This document shows, piece after piece, positions 1-7,753 of a stretch of 64,000 nucleotides of DNA (the stretch's first letter is position 1; each line of letters opens with the position of its first letter). The position numbers and the translations under genes are program-made. The DNA is taken from contig NZ_STGK01000019.1 in assembly GCF_004919105.1 (NCBI RefSeq), forward strand, positions 1 through 64,000, in the 5' to 3' direction. The stretch is from Nocardioides sp. GY 10113 (lineage in GTDB: Bacteria > Actinomycetota > Actinomycetes > Propionibacteriales > Nocardioidaceae). The notes under the pieces are model-generated. The model saw only the letters and a program-made list of their open reading frames with translations. It was not told the origin of the DNA and did no database searches.

Positions 1-67
1 TCGAGGCTCGCTCCGCTCGCGCCTCAACCAGCGGCTCGCGCACGGCTCCGACAGCGTCGCCGAGGCG
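1..67. other. Left edge, no gene recognised
   Basis: No coding region could be supported in this short stretch. It contains a GAGGC ... GCCTC inverted pair followed by CAACCA. This may be the tail of a terminator belonging to a gene outside the window. Confidence 0.3.
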
Positions 68-397
68 CTACTTGGCCGGCAGCAGCCTCGCGAAGGCGGC
101 GCCGCGCTCGACCCACTCGGCGAGCGTGGCGTCGTCGTCCAGCTGATCGGTGTCGACCCGCAGCCAGCCGCTCATCGGGCGCCCGCGCATCTCCACCGGG
201 ACCGCGGGCGTGGACCCGAGCAGTGCGGGCGCGGCGTCGCCGACCCGCACCATGAGTCCGCCCTGGCCGCTCGCGACCACGGCCATGTTGCCGTCCAGCA
301 GGAACGCCAGCCCGCCGAACATCCTCTTCTCCGTCAGCCCGGGCGAGCCCTCCAGCATCTCGCGGATCCGGGTGGCCAGTGCCTCGTCGTACGCCAT
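68..397 (-). CDS. TfoX/Sxy N-terminal domain protein
   Basis: A 109-residue protein with the TfoX N-terminal fold: an opening helix (MAYDEALATRIREML), then EKRMFGGLAFLLDGNMAVV and a C-terminal WVERGAAFARLLP helix. In gammaproteobacteria the family is linked to competence control. The short stand-alone actinobacterial copies have no established role. The length fits a complete single-domain protein. The ATG is chosen because TACCGT lies 6 nt upstream (404-409), which suggests a leaderless transcript. It ends 35 nt beyond the stop of the next minus-strand gene and shows no operon link. Family call is firm, function unknown. Confidence 0.85.
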   Translation of the reverse strand: MAYDEALATRIREMLEGSPGLTEKRMFGGLAFLLDGNMAVVASGQGGLMVRVGDAAPALLGSTPAVPVEMRGRPMSGWLRVDTDQLDDDATLAEWVERGAAFARLLPAK

Positions 398-403
398 GGG
401 TCG

Positions 404-409
404 ACGGTA
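404..409 (-). promoter_or_regulatory. -10 box of the TfoX-like gene (leaderless)
   Basis: TACCGT on the minus strand, 6 nt before the ATG. No convincing -35 was seen. Inferred by analogy with the other TANNNT boxes in the window. Confidence 0.4.
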
Positions 410-431
410 GGTCCACGCACCGACAGGCCCG

Positions 432-1016
432 TCAGCGGAGCCGGTCGGGCAGCCAGCCCGGGTCGCGCCCGATGAAGCCGATCAGCCGGTCCACCGGTGC
501 CGCGTCCTCGGGCACGGGAACCCGCGGGCCGTACTGGCCGCTCTGGCGCAGCATCTCGTCCAACGGCTCCATCCCGGCGAGCATCCCGCGGCACCGCTCG
601 GGGTCGAGCCCGGGGTCCTGCCTCGTCGCCCGGGCGAGGTCCCAGGTGTGCAGGAAGACGTCGGAGGTGTAGAACTGCGCGATCGCTGCCGGCAGCGGCA
701 TCTCCGGGAGTCGTGGGTGTGCGAAGCCCAGTGCGGCCGAGTCCGGGTCGTCGAGCAGGTGCTGGACCGAGGTGGTGTGCTGCTCCCAGGCGCCGACCGG
801 GTCGTCGTCGACGGCGGGCCCCGGAGCGAGCCGGATGCCGGCGCCGTCAGCCAGGAAGGCGGGGAACCACGCGACCAGGTGGCGCACCACGTCCCGCACC
901 ACCCACTCCTTCACCGGGGTGGGTGCGTCCCACCACGAGTCCGGGACACCGCGCACCCGCCGGGTGAACGTTCCCGCGACGACGCGGTGCTCCTCGGCCG
1001 GATCGGACGGGATCAC
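432..1016 (-). CDS. DinB/MDMPI-like metal-binding protein (TIGR03086-type)
   Basis: A 194-residue protein of the mycothiol-dependent maleylpyruvate isomerase N-terminal / TIGR03086 type, a four-helix DinB-like fold. The candidate metal ligands are His46 (VVRHLVAW) and His123/Asp126 (FLHTWDLARAT), in the helices where the family binds its divalent metal. Such proteins are thought to be thiol-dependent transferases, but substrates are rarely known. The GTG start is chosen because it overlaps the stop of the upstream SRPBCC gene as GTGA (1013-1016); the frame stays open further upstream but overlaps that gene. It is the third gene of the arsR operon, so it is probably controlled by that repressor. 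Confidence 0.75.
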   Translation of the reverse strand: MIPSDPAEEHRVVAGTFTRRVRGVPDSWWDAPTPVKEWVVRDVVRHLVAWFPAFLADGAGIRLAPGPAVDDDPVGAWEQHTTSVQHLLDDPDSAALGFAHPRLPEMPLPAAIAQFYTSDVFLHTWDLARATRQDPGLDPERCRGMLAGMEPLDEMLRQSGQYGPRVPVPEDAAPVDRLIGFIGRDPGWLPDRLR

Positions 1017-1510
1017 GACGCGTCGCTCCCCAGCAGGGCGAGCAGGGCGTCGAGCTTCTCGTACCCGTCGTTGATGCCCGTCTCCATCCCGCTGGCGAGC
1101 ATGCTCGCGCGGGACTCGAAGTCGTAGACGACCGAGAGGATCTCCAGCCGGGTCCGGCCCCCGGGGAGGTCGCTGAGCGCCAGCGTGTCCAGGCTGACCG
1201 CGTCGGGCATCTCGTCGAAGCCGAAGGTCTGGACGACCCTCTCGTTCTCGGTGACCCGGTGCACCGAGCCGTAGAAGTGCGCGATCTCCTCGCCGCCGCG
1301 CACCGCGGTGTAGCGGTACTCGCCGCCGGTGCGCATCTCCCATGTCTCGATCCGCATCTCGGTGTCCCGCGGCCCGAGCCACCGGGCGATCAGGTCGGGG
1401 TCGACGTGGGCCCGGTAGACGAGCTCGCGCGGTGCGTCGAACTCCCGCACGATCCTGACCGTGGGGACGGAGGGATCCGCCTCGATCCTGGTGCCTCGGG
1501 TGATGGTCAT
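1013..1510 (-). CDS. SRPBCC (AHSA1-like) domain protein
   Basis: A 165-residue START-like protein of the AHSA1 / activator of Hsp90 C-terminal type. Typical features are the opening strand with REFDAPRELVYRAHVDPDLIARWLGP, the central GGEYRYTAV hairpin and the long C-terminal helix GYEKLDALLALL. These domains bind hydrophobic ligands in a deep cavity; the ligand cannot be read from sequence. The ATG at 1508-1510 overlaps the stop of the ArsR gene (ATGA), so the two are translationally coupled. ArsR-SRPBCC pairs are very common in actinobacteria, and the regulator presumably responds to the same ligand or stress. Confidence 0.85.
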   Translation of the reverse strand: MTITRGTRIEADPSVPTVRIVREFDAPRELVYRAHVDPDLIARWLGPRDTEMRIETWEMRTGGEYRYTAVRGGEEIAHFYGSVHRVTENERVVQTFGFDEMPDAVSLDTLALSDLPGGRTRLEILSVVYDFESRASMLASGMETGINDGYEKLDALLALLGSDAS

Positions 1511-1878
1511 CCTGCTGCTCCTTCGCTGGGGTGCGCTGCCTCCGCGTCGTCGGCCCTGAGATCGGCCAGCACGTCGTCCAGGCGGCGGTAGCGTTCCTCG
1601 GCCTGCTGCCGGTAGCGCTCGATCCACTTCGTCATCAGGTCGAAGACCTCGGCGTCCAGGTGCACCGGCCGCCGCTGGGCGTCCCGGCTGCGCCGGACCA
1701 CCCCGGCCTCCTCGAGCACCTTGACGTGCTTGGAGACCGCCTGCGTGGAGACGGCGTACGGCGCCGCGAGCTCTCCGACGGTGGCGTCCGCGGCCGTCAG
1801 CCGGGCGACGATGTCGCGCCGGGTCGGGTCCGCGAGCGCGGCGAAGACGCGGGTCAGCCGGTCCTCATCATCAACCAT
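1507..1878 (-). CDS. ArsR-family transcriptional repressor
   Basis: A 123-residue winged-helix regulator: FAALADPTRRDIVARL (first helices), VSTQAVSKHVKVLEEAG (recognition helix) and a beta wing with RRDAQRRPVHL. No metal-binding cysteine motif is present, so it is not a metal sensor of the classical ArsR/SmtB type; it belongs to the SRPBCC-associated group. The ATG at 1876-1878 is chosen because it sits at the predicted transcription start, 7 nt below a TGTAAT box. Two identical palindromes flank the promoter and are the likely operators, so autorepression of the three-gene operon is expected. Confidence 0.9.
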   Translation of the reverse strand: MVDDEDRLTRVFAALADPTRRDIVARLTAADATVGELAAPYAVSTQAVSKHVKVLEEAGVVRRSRDAQRRPVHLDAEVFDLMTKWIERYRQQAEERYRRLDDVLADLRADDAEAAHPSEGAAG

Positions 1879-1926
1879 GCGGTTGATTACACGCCGCCGC
1901 CGGCCCCTTGTCAACCATGCGGTTGA
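1871..1926 (-). promoter_or_regulatory. arsR promoter with two identical palindromic operators
   Basis: On the minus strand TTGACA (1909-1914) and TGTAAT (1886-1891) are separated by exactly 17 nt, a near-consensus sigma70-type promoter. The 16-bp element TCAACCGCATGGTTGA, whose outer 6 bp are perfect inverted repeats, occurs twice, at 1871-1886 and 1911-1926, 40 bp apart. One copy covers the -35, the other runs from the -10 across the start codon. The predicted transcription start falls at the ATG, so the mRNA would be leaderless. Confidence 0.8.
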
Positions 1927-1932
1927 CGCCGT

Positions 1933-2634
1933 TCAGCCGCGGACCATCGGCGGCTGGATCAGCGAGGCGGGCCCGCGCTTGTAGAGCAGCGCCCGGCGGC
2001 CGCCGGAGCCGGACGACTCCCCGCGCGCGTCGGTCGGGACGACGAACCCCTCGGTCCCCAGCACCTTGCGGCGGAAGTTGCCCAGGTCCGGCGGCGTGCC
2101 CCAGACGGCCGCGTAGACCCGACGGAGCTCGGGCAACGTGAACGGCTCGGAGACGAACTCCGTGGCCAGTGTCGTGTACTCCAGCTTCGCGCGGACCCGC
2201 TCCAGCGCGTCCACGAGGATCTGGCCGTGGTCGAAGGCAAGCGTCGGCGCGTCGGTGCCCTCGCCCAGCAGGTCGTCGACGGCCCACCAGCGGGCGTTGG
2301 CGGCGTCGGATCCGGCGGTCGGGTCGGGCAGGTCCGGCGCGAGGGCCACGTGGGCCACCGACACCACCCGCATCCGCGGGTCCCGGTCGGGCGCGGAGTA
2401 GGTGCGCAGCTGCTCCAGGTGGCCGTCGAAGCGCTCGACGCCGGTCTCCTCGGCGAGCTCGCGCCAGGCTGCCTGCTCGGCGTCCTCGTCCGGCTCGACG
2501 AAGCCGCCGGGCAGTGCCCACGAGCCGGCGTACGGCTCGCCGCCGCGCTCCACCAGGAGCACCGCCAGCGCGCCCTCCCGGATCGTGAAGACCGCCAGGT
2601 CGACGGCGAGCGCGAACGGCGGGTGGTCGCTCAT
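1933..2634 (-). CDS. nrtR: NrtR, Nudix-related regulator of NAD metabolism
   Basis: A 233-residue protein with an N-terminal Nudix domain and a C-terminal winged helix (about residues 150-233; FTLPELRRVYAAVWG, NFRRKVLG, RRALLYKRG), the NrtR architecture. The Nudix signature G-x5-E-x7-REL-x-EE-x-GV is complete at residues 44-66, although many NrtR proteins have lost it, so this one could be both enzyme and repressor. NrtR family members release DNA on binding ADP-ribose or related NAD metabolites. It follows the pncB-pncA gene with an ATGA overlap (2631-2634), and a GT-N7-AC palindrome lies in the operon promoter, which fits autoregulation of NAD salvage. Confidence 0.88.
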   Translation of the reverse strand: MSDHPPFALAVDLAVFTIREGALAVLLVERGGEPYAGSWALPGGFVEPDEDAEQAAWRELAEETGVERFDGHLEQLRTYSAPDRDPRMRVVSVAHVALAPDLPDPTAGSDAANARWWAVDDLLGEGTDAPTLAFDHGQILVDALERVRAKLEYTTLATEFVSEPFTLPELRRVYAAVWGTPPDLGNFRRKVLGTEGFVVPTDARGESSGSGGRRALLYKRGPASLIQPPMVRG

Positions 2635-3230
2635 CCCAGCGTCACGCCCGCCGCGGCCATCTCCTCGAGCGCGGCGGCCGAGGAGTCGGGTGCGACGCCC
2701 GCGTGCAGGCCGTCGAGGAGGCGGACAGCGAAGCCGGCGCCGCGCGCGTCCAGCGCGGTCGCCCGGACGCAGTAGTCGGTGGCGATGCCGGTGATCTCGA
2801 CCGAGGTGACACCGGCGGTGCGTAGCACGTCGGCGAGCCGTTCGCCGGTGTCGGTGACGCCCTCGAAGGCGGAGTACGCCGGCACCCCCATGCCCTTGAC
2901 GACGTGGTGCGTCACGGCGTCGGTGACCAGCTCGGGCGCGTAGTCCGAGCCCGGTGCGCCGGAGACGCAGTGCACCGGCCAGGTGGTGACGAAGTCCGGC
3001 TGCTCGCCGGGCTCGGCGAAGTGCCCGCCGTTGGTGTCGCCGCCGTGGTGCCAGTCGCGGGACGCGGCGATCACCGCGTAGTCGCCGGCGTGGTCGGCGA
3101 GGTGCTTGCTGATCCGCGTGGCCACGGCGCGACCGCCGTCCACGCCGAGGGAGCCGCCCTCCACGAAGTCGTTCTGCACGTCGACCACGATCAGCGCGGT
3201 GCTGGCGGTGCCGTCGGTACTGCTGCTCAT
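2631..3230 (-). CDS. pncA: Nicotinamidase domain with its own ribosome binding site
   Basis: A 199-residue nicotinamidase (isochorismatase-like fold), nicotinamide to nicotinate plus ammonia. Candidate catalytic residues are Asp17 (IVVDVQNDF), Lys112 (VVKGMG) and Cys154 (ATDYCVRATA); Asp59, His61, His70 and His87 are candidate metal ligands. The internal ATG at 3228-3230 is preceded by GAGAGGAG at good distance, so independent initiation is plausible inside the longer pncB-pncA frame. Together with PncB it forms the two-step nicotinamide salvage route to nicotinate mononucleotide. Listed separately because both products may exist. Confidence 0.6.
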   Translation of the reverse strand: MSSSTDGTASTALIVVDVQNDFVEGGSLGVDGGRAVATRISKHLADHAGDYAVIAASRDWHHGGDTNGGHFAEPGEQPDFVTTWPVHCVSGAPGSDYAPELVTDAVTHHVVKGMGVPAYSAFEGVTDTGERLADVLRTAGVTSVEITGIATDYCVRATALDARGAGFAVRLLDGLHAGVAPDSSAAALEEMAAAGVTLG

Positions 3231-4529
3231 CTGCTGCTCCTCTCGAACGGTGAGGTACGGATCGCCGGCCGCGACGCCCCGGGCGCCGTGGGGGAGCGAC
3301 GCGACCGCGGCGGCCGCGTGGGCCCGCGCCTGCTCGAGCGTTGGCGCCCCGACGGTGGCGCCGCCGCGGACCATCGGCACCTGGGCCGGGACCGCGCCGG
3401 CCGGGACGGCGTCCACCGACGCCGACGGGCCGGTGGTGAACCACTCCGCGGTGAGCGTGCCGCCGTCGTACCGGCGCCAGGCGCGCTTCGCGCCCCCGGC
3501 GGACGCCTTCGCCGCGGACCGCTTCGCCACCGGCCGCAGCGGCCCGCCCGGCTCGTCGCCGACGGCGACCAGCTTGTAGACCATGCCCGCGGTCGGGTGC
3601 CCCGAGCCGGTGACGACGCGGGTGCCGACGCCGTACCCGTCGATCGGGGCGTCGGCCAGGGCCGCCATCACGAACTCATCGAGATCGCTGGTCGCCACGA
3701 TCCGGGTGTCCGTGGCGCCGAGGTCGTCGAGCAGCGCGCGGGCCCTGGCGGCCTCCTCGGCGAGGTCCCCGGAGTCGATCCGGACGGCGCCGAGGCCGGT
3801 GCCGGCGACGCGGATCGCGGTGCGGATGCCCTCGGCGGTGTCGTAGGTGTCGACCAGCAGCGTCGTGCCGGTGCCCATCGCGGCCACCTGGCTGCGGAAC
3901 GCGGCCTCCTCGCTCTCGTGCGCGAGCGTGAACGCGTGGGCGGCGGTGCCGACGGTGGGGATCCCGAAGCGGCGTCCGGCGGCGAGGTTGCTGGTGGAGG
4001 CGAACCCGGCCAGGTACGCCGCCCGAGCGCTGGCCACCGCGGCCTCCTCGTGCGTACGCCGCCCGCCCATCTCGATGATCGGTCGGCCGCCCGCGGCGTC
4101 GACCATCCGGGCGGCCGCGCTGGCCACCGCTGAGTCGTGGTTGAGGACGCTGAGGAGCAGGGTCTCCAGCACGACGCACTCGCCGAGCGTGCCGGACACG
4201 GTGAGGACGGGGGAGCCGGGGAAGTAGAGGTCGCCCTCGGGGTAGCCGTCGATGTCACCGCGGAAGCGGAAGTCGCGCAGGTAGGCGGCGGTCTCGGGGC
4301 CGACCACGCCGTCGGCCCGGAGCCACTCGACCTCGTCGGCGTCGAAGGTGAACGCCTCGACGAGCGGCAGCAGTCGGCCCTGGCCGGCGACGATCCCGTA
4401 GCGCCTGCCTTCGGGCAGCCGACGGGCGAAGACCTCGAAGACGGCCGGGTGGTCGACGCTGCCGTCGCGGACCCAGGAGTCGAGCATCGTCAGCTCGTAG
4501 CGGTCCGTGAGCAGGCCGGTGCGCTCCAT
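2631..4529 (-). CDS. pncB: Nicotinate phosphoribosyltransferase-nicotinamidase in-frame fusion
   Basis: One uninterrupted frame encodes 632 residues. Residues 1-433 are a nicotinate phosphoribosyltransferase (N-terminal LLTDRYELTMLDSW, VGTAAHAF, VRIDSGDLAEEA, VATSDLDE, GYGVGTRVVTG) that converts nicotinate and PRPP to nicotinate mononucleotide. Residues 434-632 are a complete nicotinamidase. The PncB part ends where normal PncB proteins end (GDPYLTVRE) and the PncA methionine follows three residues later with no stop codon. The ATG at 4527-4529 has GGAGGT upstream. The operator at 4545-4569 and the overlapping nrtR gene indicate NrtR control. Either a true bifunctional protein or a readthrough of two once-separate genes; a base error at the junction would also explain it. 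Confidence 0.85.
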   Translation of the reverse strand: MERTGLLTDRYELTMLDSWVRDGSVDHPAVFEVFARRLPEGRRYGIVAGQGRLLPLVEAFTFDADEVEWLRADGVVGPETAAYLRDFRFRGDIDGYPEGDLYFPGSPVLTVSGTLGECVVLETLLLSVLNHDSAVASAAARMVDAAGGRPIIEMGGRRTHEEAAVASARAAYLAGFASTSNLAAGRRFGIPTVGTAAHAFTLAHESEEAAFRSQVAAMGTGTTLLVDTYDTAEGIRTAIRVAGTGLGAVRIDSGDLAEEAARARALLDDLGATDTRIVATSDLDEFVMAALADAPIDGYGVGTRVVTGSGHPTAGMVYKLVAVGDEPGGPLRPVAKRSAAKASAGGAKRAWRRYDGGTLTAEWFTTGPSASVDAVPAGAVPAQVPMVRGGATVGAPTLEQARAHAAAAVASLPHGARGVAAGDPYLTVREEQQMSSSTDGTASTALIVVDVQNDFVEGGSLGVDGGRAVATRISKHLADHAGDYAVIAASRDWHHGGDTNGGHFAEPGEQPDFVTTWPVHCVSGAPGSDYAPELVTDAVTHHVVKGMGVPAYSAFEGVTDTGERLADVLRTAGVTSVEITGIATDYCVRATALDARGAGFAVRLLDGLHAGVAPDSSAAALEEMAAAGVTLG

Positions 4530-4544
4530 CCGCGTCCACCTCCG

Positions 4545-4569
4545 TGTTGTAGTCACTGTGACTCTAACA
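4545..4569 (-). promoter_or_regulatory. Probable NrtR operator
   Basis: A 25-bp inverted repeat 16 bp upstream of the pncB start codon. The left arm TGTTGTAGTCAC and the right arm GTGACTCTAACA match at 10 of 12 positions around a single central T. The core GT-CACTGTG-AC (4552-4562) fits the GT-N7-AC pattern described for NrtR sites. Assignment to NrtR rests on position and pattern. Confidence 0.72.
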
Positions 4570-4827
4570 GGGTCGGTGCGACGCGCAAGCAAAGCGCCGG
4601 CCGGACCGGGGGACGATCGGTCCGGCCGGCTGGGCGGGCGGCTGGCGAGCCGAGGACCGGGACCCGGGTCGCGTGCCTGCCCTCCTGGTGGGGTACCTGC
4701 CATCGAACCTCCGTCGTCACGGCCAGCGCCACCGTTGCGGCGTGTTGCATCAGGGCGGGCTCGCGCATTTTCGGCAGTGACGGCGGTCACTCGCGGGCCT
4801 ATGCTCGTGCTCTCACCTAGGAGTGCG
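4570..4827. other. Divergent intergenic region, pncB / GAF regulator
   Basis: About 260 bp with no supported gene. It holds the upstream side of the pncB promoter on the left and presumably the promoter of the GAF-domain gene on the right; no further motif stands out. Confidence 0.4.
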
Positions 4828-6051
4828 ATGAGCGGGAACCCGAGCCCTCGCCTCGGCGGCCACGCCGCGGTCGACCCCGGCACGGACCTGTCGGTCCGGG
4901 CGCGGGAGCTGCGGATCGTCCACGACGCGGTCCTCTCCGGTGTCCGCCCCGCCTCGCAGCCCCGCGCCCTGGTGGCGCGGTCCTGGCGACGGGTGATGGA
5001 GATGGGGCTGGACGCCGATGCCGCCGGTCCCCGCGACCCGCTGCCGGCCGCCGAGGTCGAGCGCCGCCGGGCCGGGTCCGCGCTGCACCTGGTGATCGAC
5101 GAGCTGCGCCACGTCCTCACCTCCGTCGCCGAGGCCTCGGCGTTCCTGATGGTGGTCACCGACGCGGACGGCGTCGTGCTGTGGCGCGAGGGCTCGAGTC
5201 GGGTACGGCGACAGGCGGACGTCCTCGGGTTCGCCGAGGGCGCCACCTGGACCGAGAGCGCCGTCGGCACGAACGCGATCGGCACCGCCCTCGCCGAGTC
5301 CGCGCCGGTCGAGCTCTTCTCCGCCGAGCACTACGAGAACGCCCAGCACCCGTGGTACTGCAGCGCCTGGCCCATCCACGACCCCCGCACCGGCCGGCTG
5401 ATCGGCGTCGTCGACGTCAGCGGTCCCGCCCTGACGCTGCACCCCGCGATCCGGATGCTGGTGGAGAGCGCCGTCCGGCTGGCCGAGGCGAAGCTGCTGC
5501 GGCTGCACGCCGACCACCTGGAGCTGCTGCGCCGCCATGCGGAGCCGCTGCTCGCCGGATCCAGCGGGCCCGCGCTGGTGGTCGACGACCTGGGCTGGGT
5601 GGCGCACCGCCGGGGTGTCGGTGGGCACGAGCGGACGGCGGCCCCGGTGCCGGGCCAGCCGTTGGCGATCCCGGGCATCGGGCTGTGCCTGCCCGAGCGG
5701 TTCGCCGACCGCGGCTGGCTGCTGAGGCCGGGGCACTCCGCGCGCCTGCTGCACGCCCGGCTCGACCTCGCCACCGGCATGCTGACCGTCGACGCCGACG
5801 CCGACGGCTGGCGCCGCCAGCTGACCCGGCGCCACGCCGAGCTGCTCCGGCTGGTGGCGGCTGCCGGGCCCGACGGGGTGACCGCCCGAACGCTCAGCAC
5901 CGCTCTCTACGGCGACGCCGACCACGAGGTGACCATCCGCGCCGAGCTGTCGCGGCTGCGCAAGGCGGTCGGTGCGCTGGTGGACACCCAGCCGTACCGG
6001 GTCGCGGCGTCGGTCGAGCTCACGGTGTCAGCCGCACCTCCGGCTGGCTAG
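4828..6051 (+). CDS. GAF-domain transcriptional regulator (AcoR-like, no AAA domain)
   Basis: A 407-residue protein. The N-terminal SQPRALVARSWRRVMEMGLD segment and the GAF domain (about 90-240; WTESAVGTNAIGTALAESAPV, EHYENAQHPWYCSAWPIHDPRTGRLIGVVDVSG split over the region) are typical of acetoin-type AcoR regulators. The AAA+ and Fis domains of sigma54 activators are missing; instead the C terminus (about 330-400; ELLRLVAAAGPDGVTARTL, EVTIRAELSRLRK) looks like a winged helix. This form is frequent in actinobacteria, which mostly lack sigma54. The ATG follows TAGGAG by 4 nt. The ligand is unknown. The following hydrolase gene starts 4 nt after the stop and is likely co-transcribed. Confidence 0.8.
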   Translation: MSGNPSPRLGGHAAVDPGTDLSVRARELRIVHDAVLSGVRPASQPRALVARSWRRVMEMGLDADAAGPRDPLPAAEVERRRAGSALHLVIDELRHVLTSVAEASAFLMVVTDADGVVLWREGSSRVRRQADVLGFAEGATWTESAVGTNAIGTALAESAPVELFSAEHYENAQHPWYCSAWPIHDPRTGRLIGVVDVSGPALTLHPAIRMLVESAVRLAEAKLLRLHADHLELLRRHAEPLLAGSSGPALVVDDLGWVAHRRGVGGHERTAAPVPGQPLAIPGIGLCLPERFADRGWLLRPGHSARLLHARLDLATGMLTVDADADGWRRQLTRRHAELLRLVAAAGPDGVTARTLSTALYGDADHEVTIRAELSRLRKAVGALVDTQPYRVAASVELTVSAAPPAG

Positions 6052-6055
6052 GCCC

Positions 6056-7120
6056 GTGCCGCCCGCCGACGTGCTCGACCGGCTCGCCGCGTCGGGGACG
6101 GAGCCCGGCGCGGCGGTGGCCGTCGTACGCGACGGGGTGGTGGAGGTCGACCACGCCGCCGGCACGCGGGACGGGACAGCGCCGTGGACCTCGGACACCC
6201 TGGTGATGACCTTCTCGGTCGCCAAGCCGTTCGCCGCGCTCGCCGTCCTCGACGCCGTGCGCGAGGGCACCCTCGGCCTGGACCAGCCGGTGGCGTCGGT
6301 GTGGCCGGCCTACGGTGCGGCCGGGAAGGCGGCGACCACCGTGCGCCACCTCCTCTCCCACCAGGCCGGGCTGCCGGCCTTCCCGGAGGCGGCGGCGGAC
6401 GCCGAGTACGACGACCGCGAGATGCTGGTCGGCCTGCTCGCCGCTGCGTCGCCCGTCCACCGGCCGGGCGCCGCCGTGGCCGAGCACGCCCTCACGTACG
6501 GCCACCTGCTCGACGAGCTCCTGCGCCGCGCCACCGGGGAGGCGCTGGACGAGCGGTTCGCCCGGATCGCGCGAGCGGCGGGCTGGGACCTCCACCTGCG
6601 GGTGGGGCCGGCAGACCTCGGTCGCGTCGCGACGCTGGTCGAGGCGGAGCCGGGGTGGGCGTCGGCGTACCTCGCCGATCCGCGCTGGGGCCCTGCTCTG
6701 GGCCGCCCGCCCGGTCTGCTCGACGCGGACGTGCTCAACTCCGAGCGTTTCCGCCGCACGCCGTTCCCCGCCGTGGCGCTGCACGCCACGGCGCTCGCTC
6801 TCGCCACGTTCTACGACGACCTGGCCCGCCCCGACGGCGTCGTGGGCGAGCGCCTGGGCCCCGCGCTGTGGCGGGCGTACACGGAGCCCGCCGCCTCGGG
6901 GCACGACCTGGTGCTCGACCGGCCGGTGACCTGGACCCTCGGCCTCCAGGTCGACGAGGAGGACGGGCGCCCCGAGATCGGCATGGGTGGCGCCGGCGGC
7001 TGCTCCGCCTGGGCGGAGCCGGCGGCGAGGTACGGCGCCGCGTACGTGACGCGGGGGCTCGGCGGCCACGACCGCGGCGAGGCGGTGTGGGAGGCGGTTC
7101 GGCGCCGGTTCCGGCCGTGA
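6056..7120 (+). CDS. Beta-lactamase-family serine hydrolase
   Basis: A 354-residue serine hydrolase of the beta-lactamase / EstB-like family. The nucleophile motif S-V-A-K is at residues 54-57, and Y148-G-H is the probable second motif (YxN/YxH). RHLLSHQAGLPAFPE is a further family signature. No signal peptide is evident, so it is probably cytoplasmic, which argues for esterase or peptidase activity rather than antibiotic resistance. The GTG start at 6056 is chosen because it lies 4 nt after the upstream stop; upstream codons overlap the regulator gene. Substrate not predictable. Confidence 0.82.
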   Translation: MPPADVLDRLAASGTEPGAAVAVVRDGVVEVDHAAGTRDGTAPWTSDTLVMTFSVAKPFAALAVLDAVREGTLGLDQPVASVWPAYGAAGKAATTVRHLLSHQAGLPAFPEAAADAEYDDREMLVGLLAAASPVHRPGAAVAEHALTYGHLLDELLRRATGEALDERFARIARAAGWDLHLRVGPADLGRVATLVEAEPGWASAYLADPRWGPALGRPPGLLDADVLNSERFRRTPFPAVALHATALALATFYDDLARPDGVVGERLGPALWRAYTEPAASGHDLVLDRPVTWTLGLQVDEEDGRPEIGMGGAGGCSAWAEPAARYGAAYVTRGLGGHDRGEAVWEAVRRRFRP

Positions 7121-7177
7121 GCGGTGCCGAGCGACGGAGGGCTCGACGGTGGAGCAGTCGGGGAGGGGGGTGACGGC

Positions 7178-7753
7178 GTGACGGGGTGGATCGATCTCTA
7201 CTGGCTGCCGCTGGGCGCGGGCGGGCACTTCGTGCGGCTCAACGGTCGGATCTACGAGGGTTGGTCGGCCCGGCGCGAGCGCCGGGCGCCCCTCGACCTC
7301 TACCACGCGGGCCTGATGGTGCGGCTCGGCGAGGAGACCTACGCCGTCGAGATGGGTCCGGTGTGGAACGTCGCGGACGCCGACCGGGGGGTGGTGCGGG
7401 AGGGGCCGGTCGGGGCGGCCTGGCTGGGCCGCTTCCGGGCGTTCCGGTACGAGGTGCGCTGCTGGCCCGGTGGCCGGATCCCCGACCTCGCCGAGGCCGT
7501 CGACAGCCCCGTCCGCACCACGACGGACCCCCGCCGGGCGGCGGCCGTGCTCGCGGTGCTGCGCCAGGTTCCGGGGCTCGTGTGGGGGCGGGACCAGCTG
7601 GGCGCGGGGGAGATGTGGAACTCGAACTCCGTGGTGGCGTGGGCGCTCGCCCGTACCGGCCACGAGATGGGGGCCATCACCCCGCCGCGCGGCGGCCGCG
7701 CGCCGGGCTGGAGCGCCGGCCTGGACCTGGCGGCGCGCCAGGGTGGTGGCTGA
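7178..7753 (+). CDS. Conserved hypothetical protein
   Basis: A 191-residue protein with no family I can name with certainty. It begins GWIDLYWLPLGAGGHFVRLNG, has a basic centre and ends with GEMWNSNSVVAWALARTGHEMG and PRGGRAPGWSAGL, which look like conserved active-site-like blocks. No membrane segment or signal peptide is visible. The GTG at 7178-7180 is chosen because a strong purine run GGGAGGGGGG lies upstream; an in-frame GTG at 7124 would add 18 residues of low-complexity sequence. It follows the serine hydrolase by 57 nt on the same strand and may belong to the same transcript. Confidence 0.6.
   Translation: MTGWIDLYWLPLGAGGHFVRLNGRIYEGWSARRERRAPLDLYHAGLMVRLGEETYAVEMGPVWNVADADRGVVREGPVGAAWLGRFRAFRYEVRCWPGGRIPDLAEAVDSPVRTTTDPRRAAAVLAVLRQVPGLVWGRDQLGAGEMWNSNSVVAWALARTGHEMGAITPPRGGRAPGWSAGLDLAARQGGG

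Noticed and set aside
7124..7177. Earlier GTG start for the hypothetical protein
   Set aside because: It would add a Gly/Asp-rich stretch and has no ribosome site, whereas the GTG at 7178 has a strong purine run.
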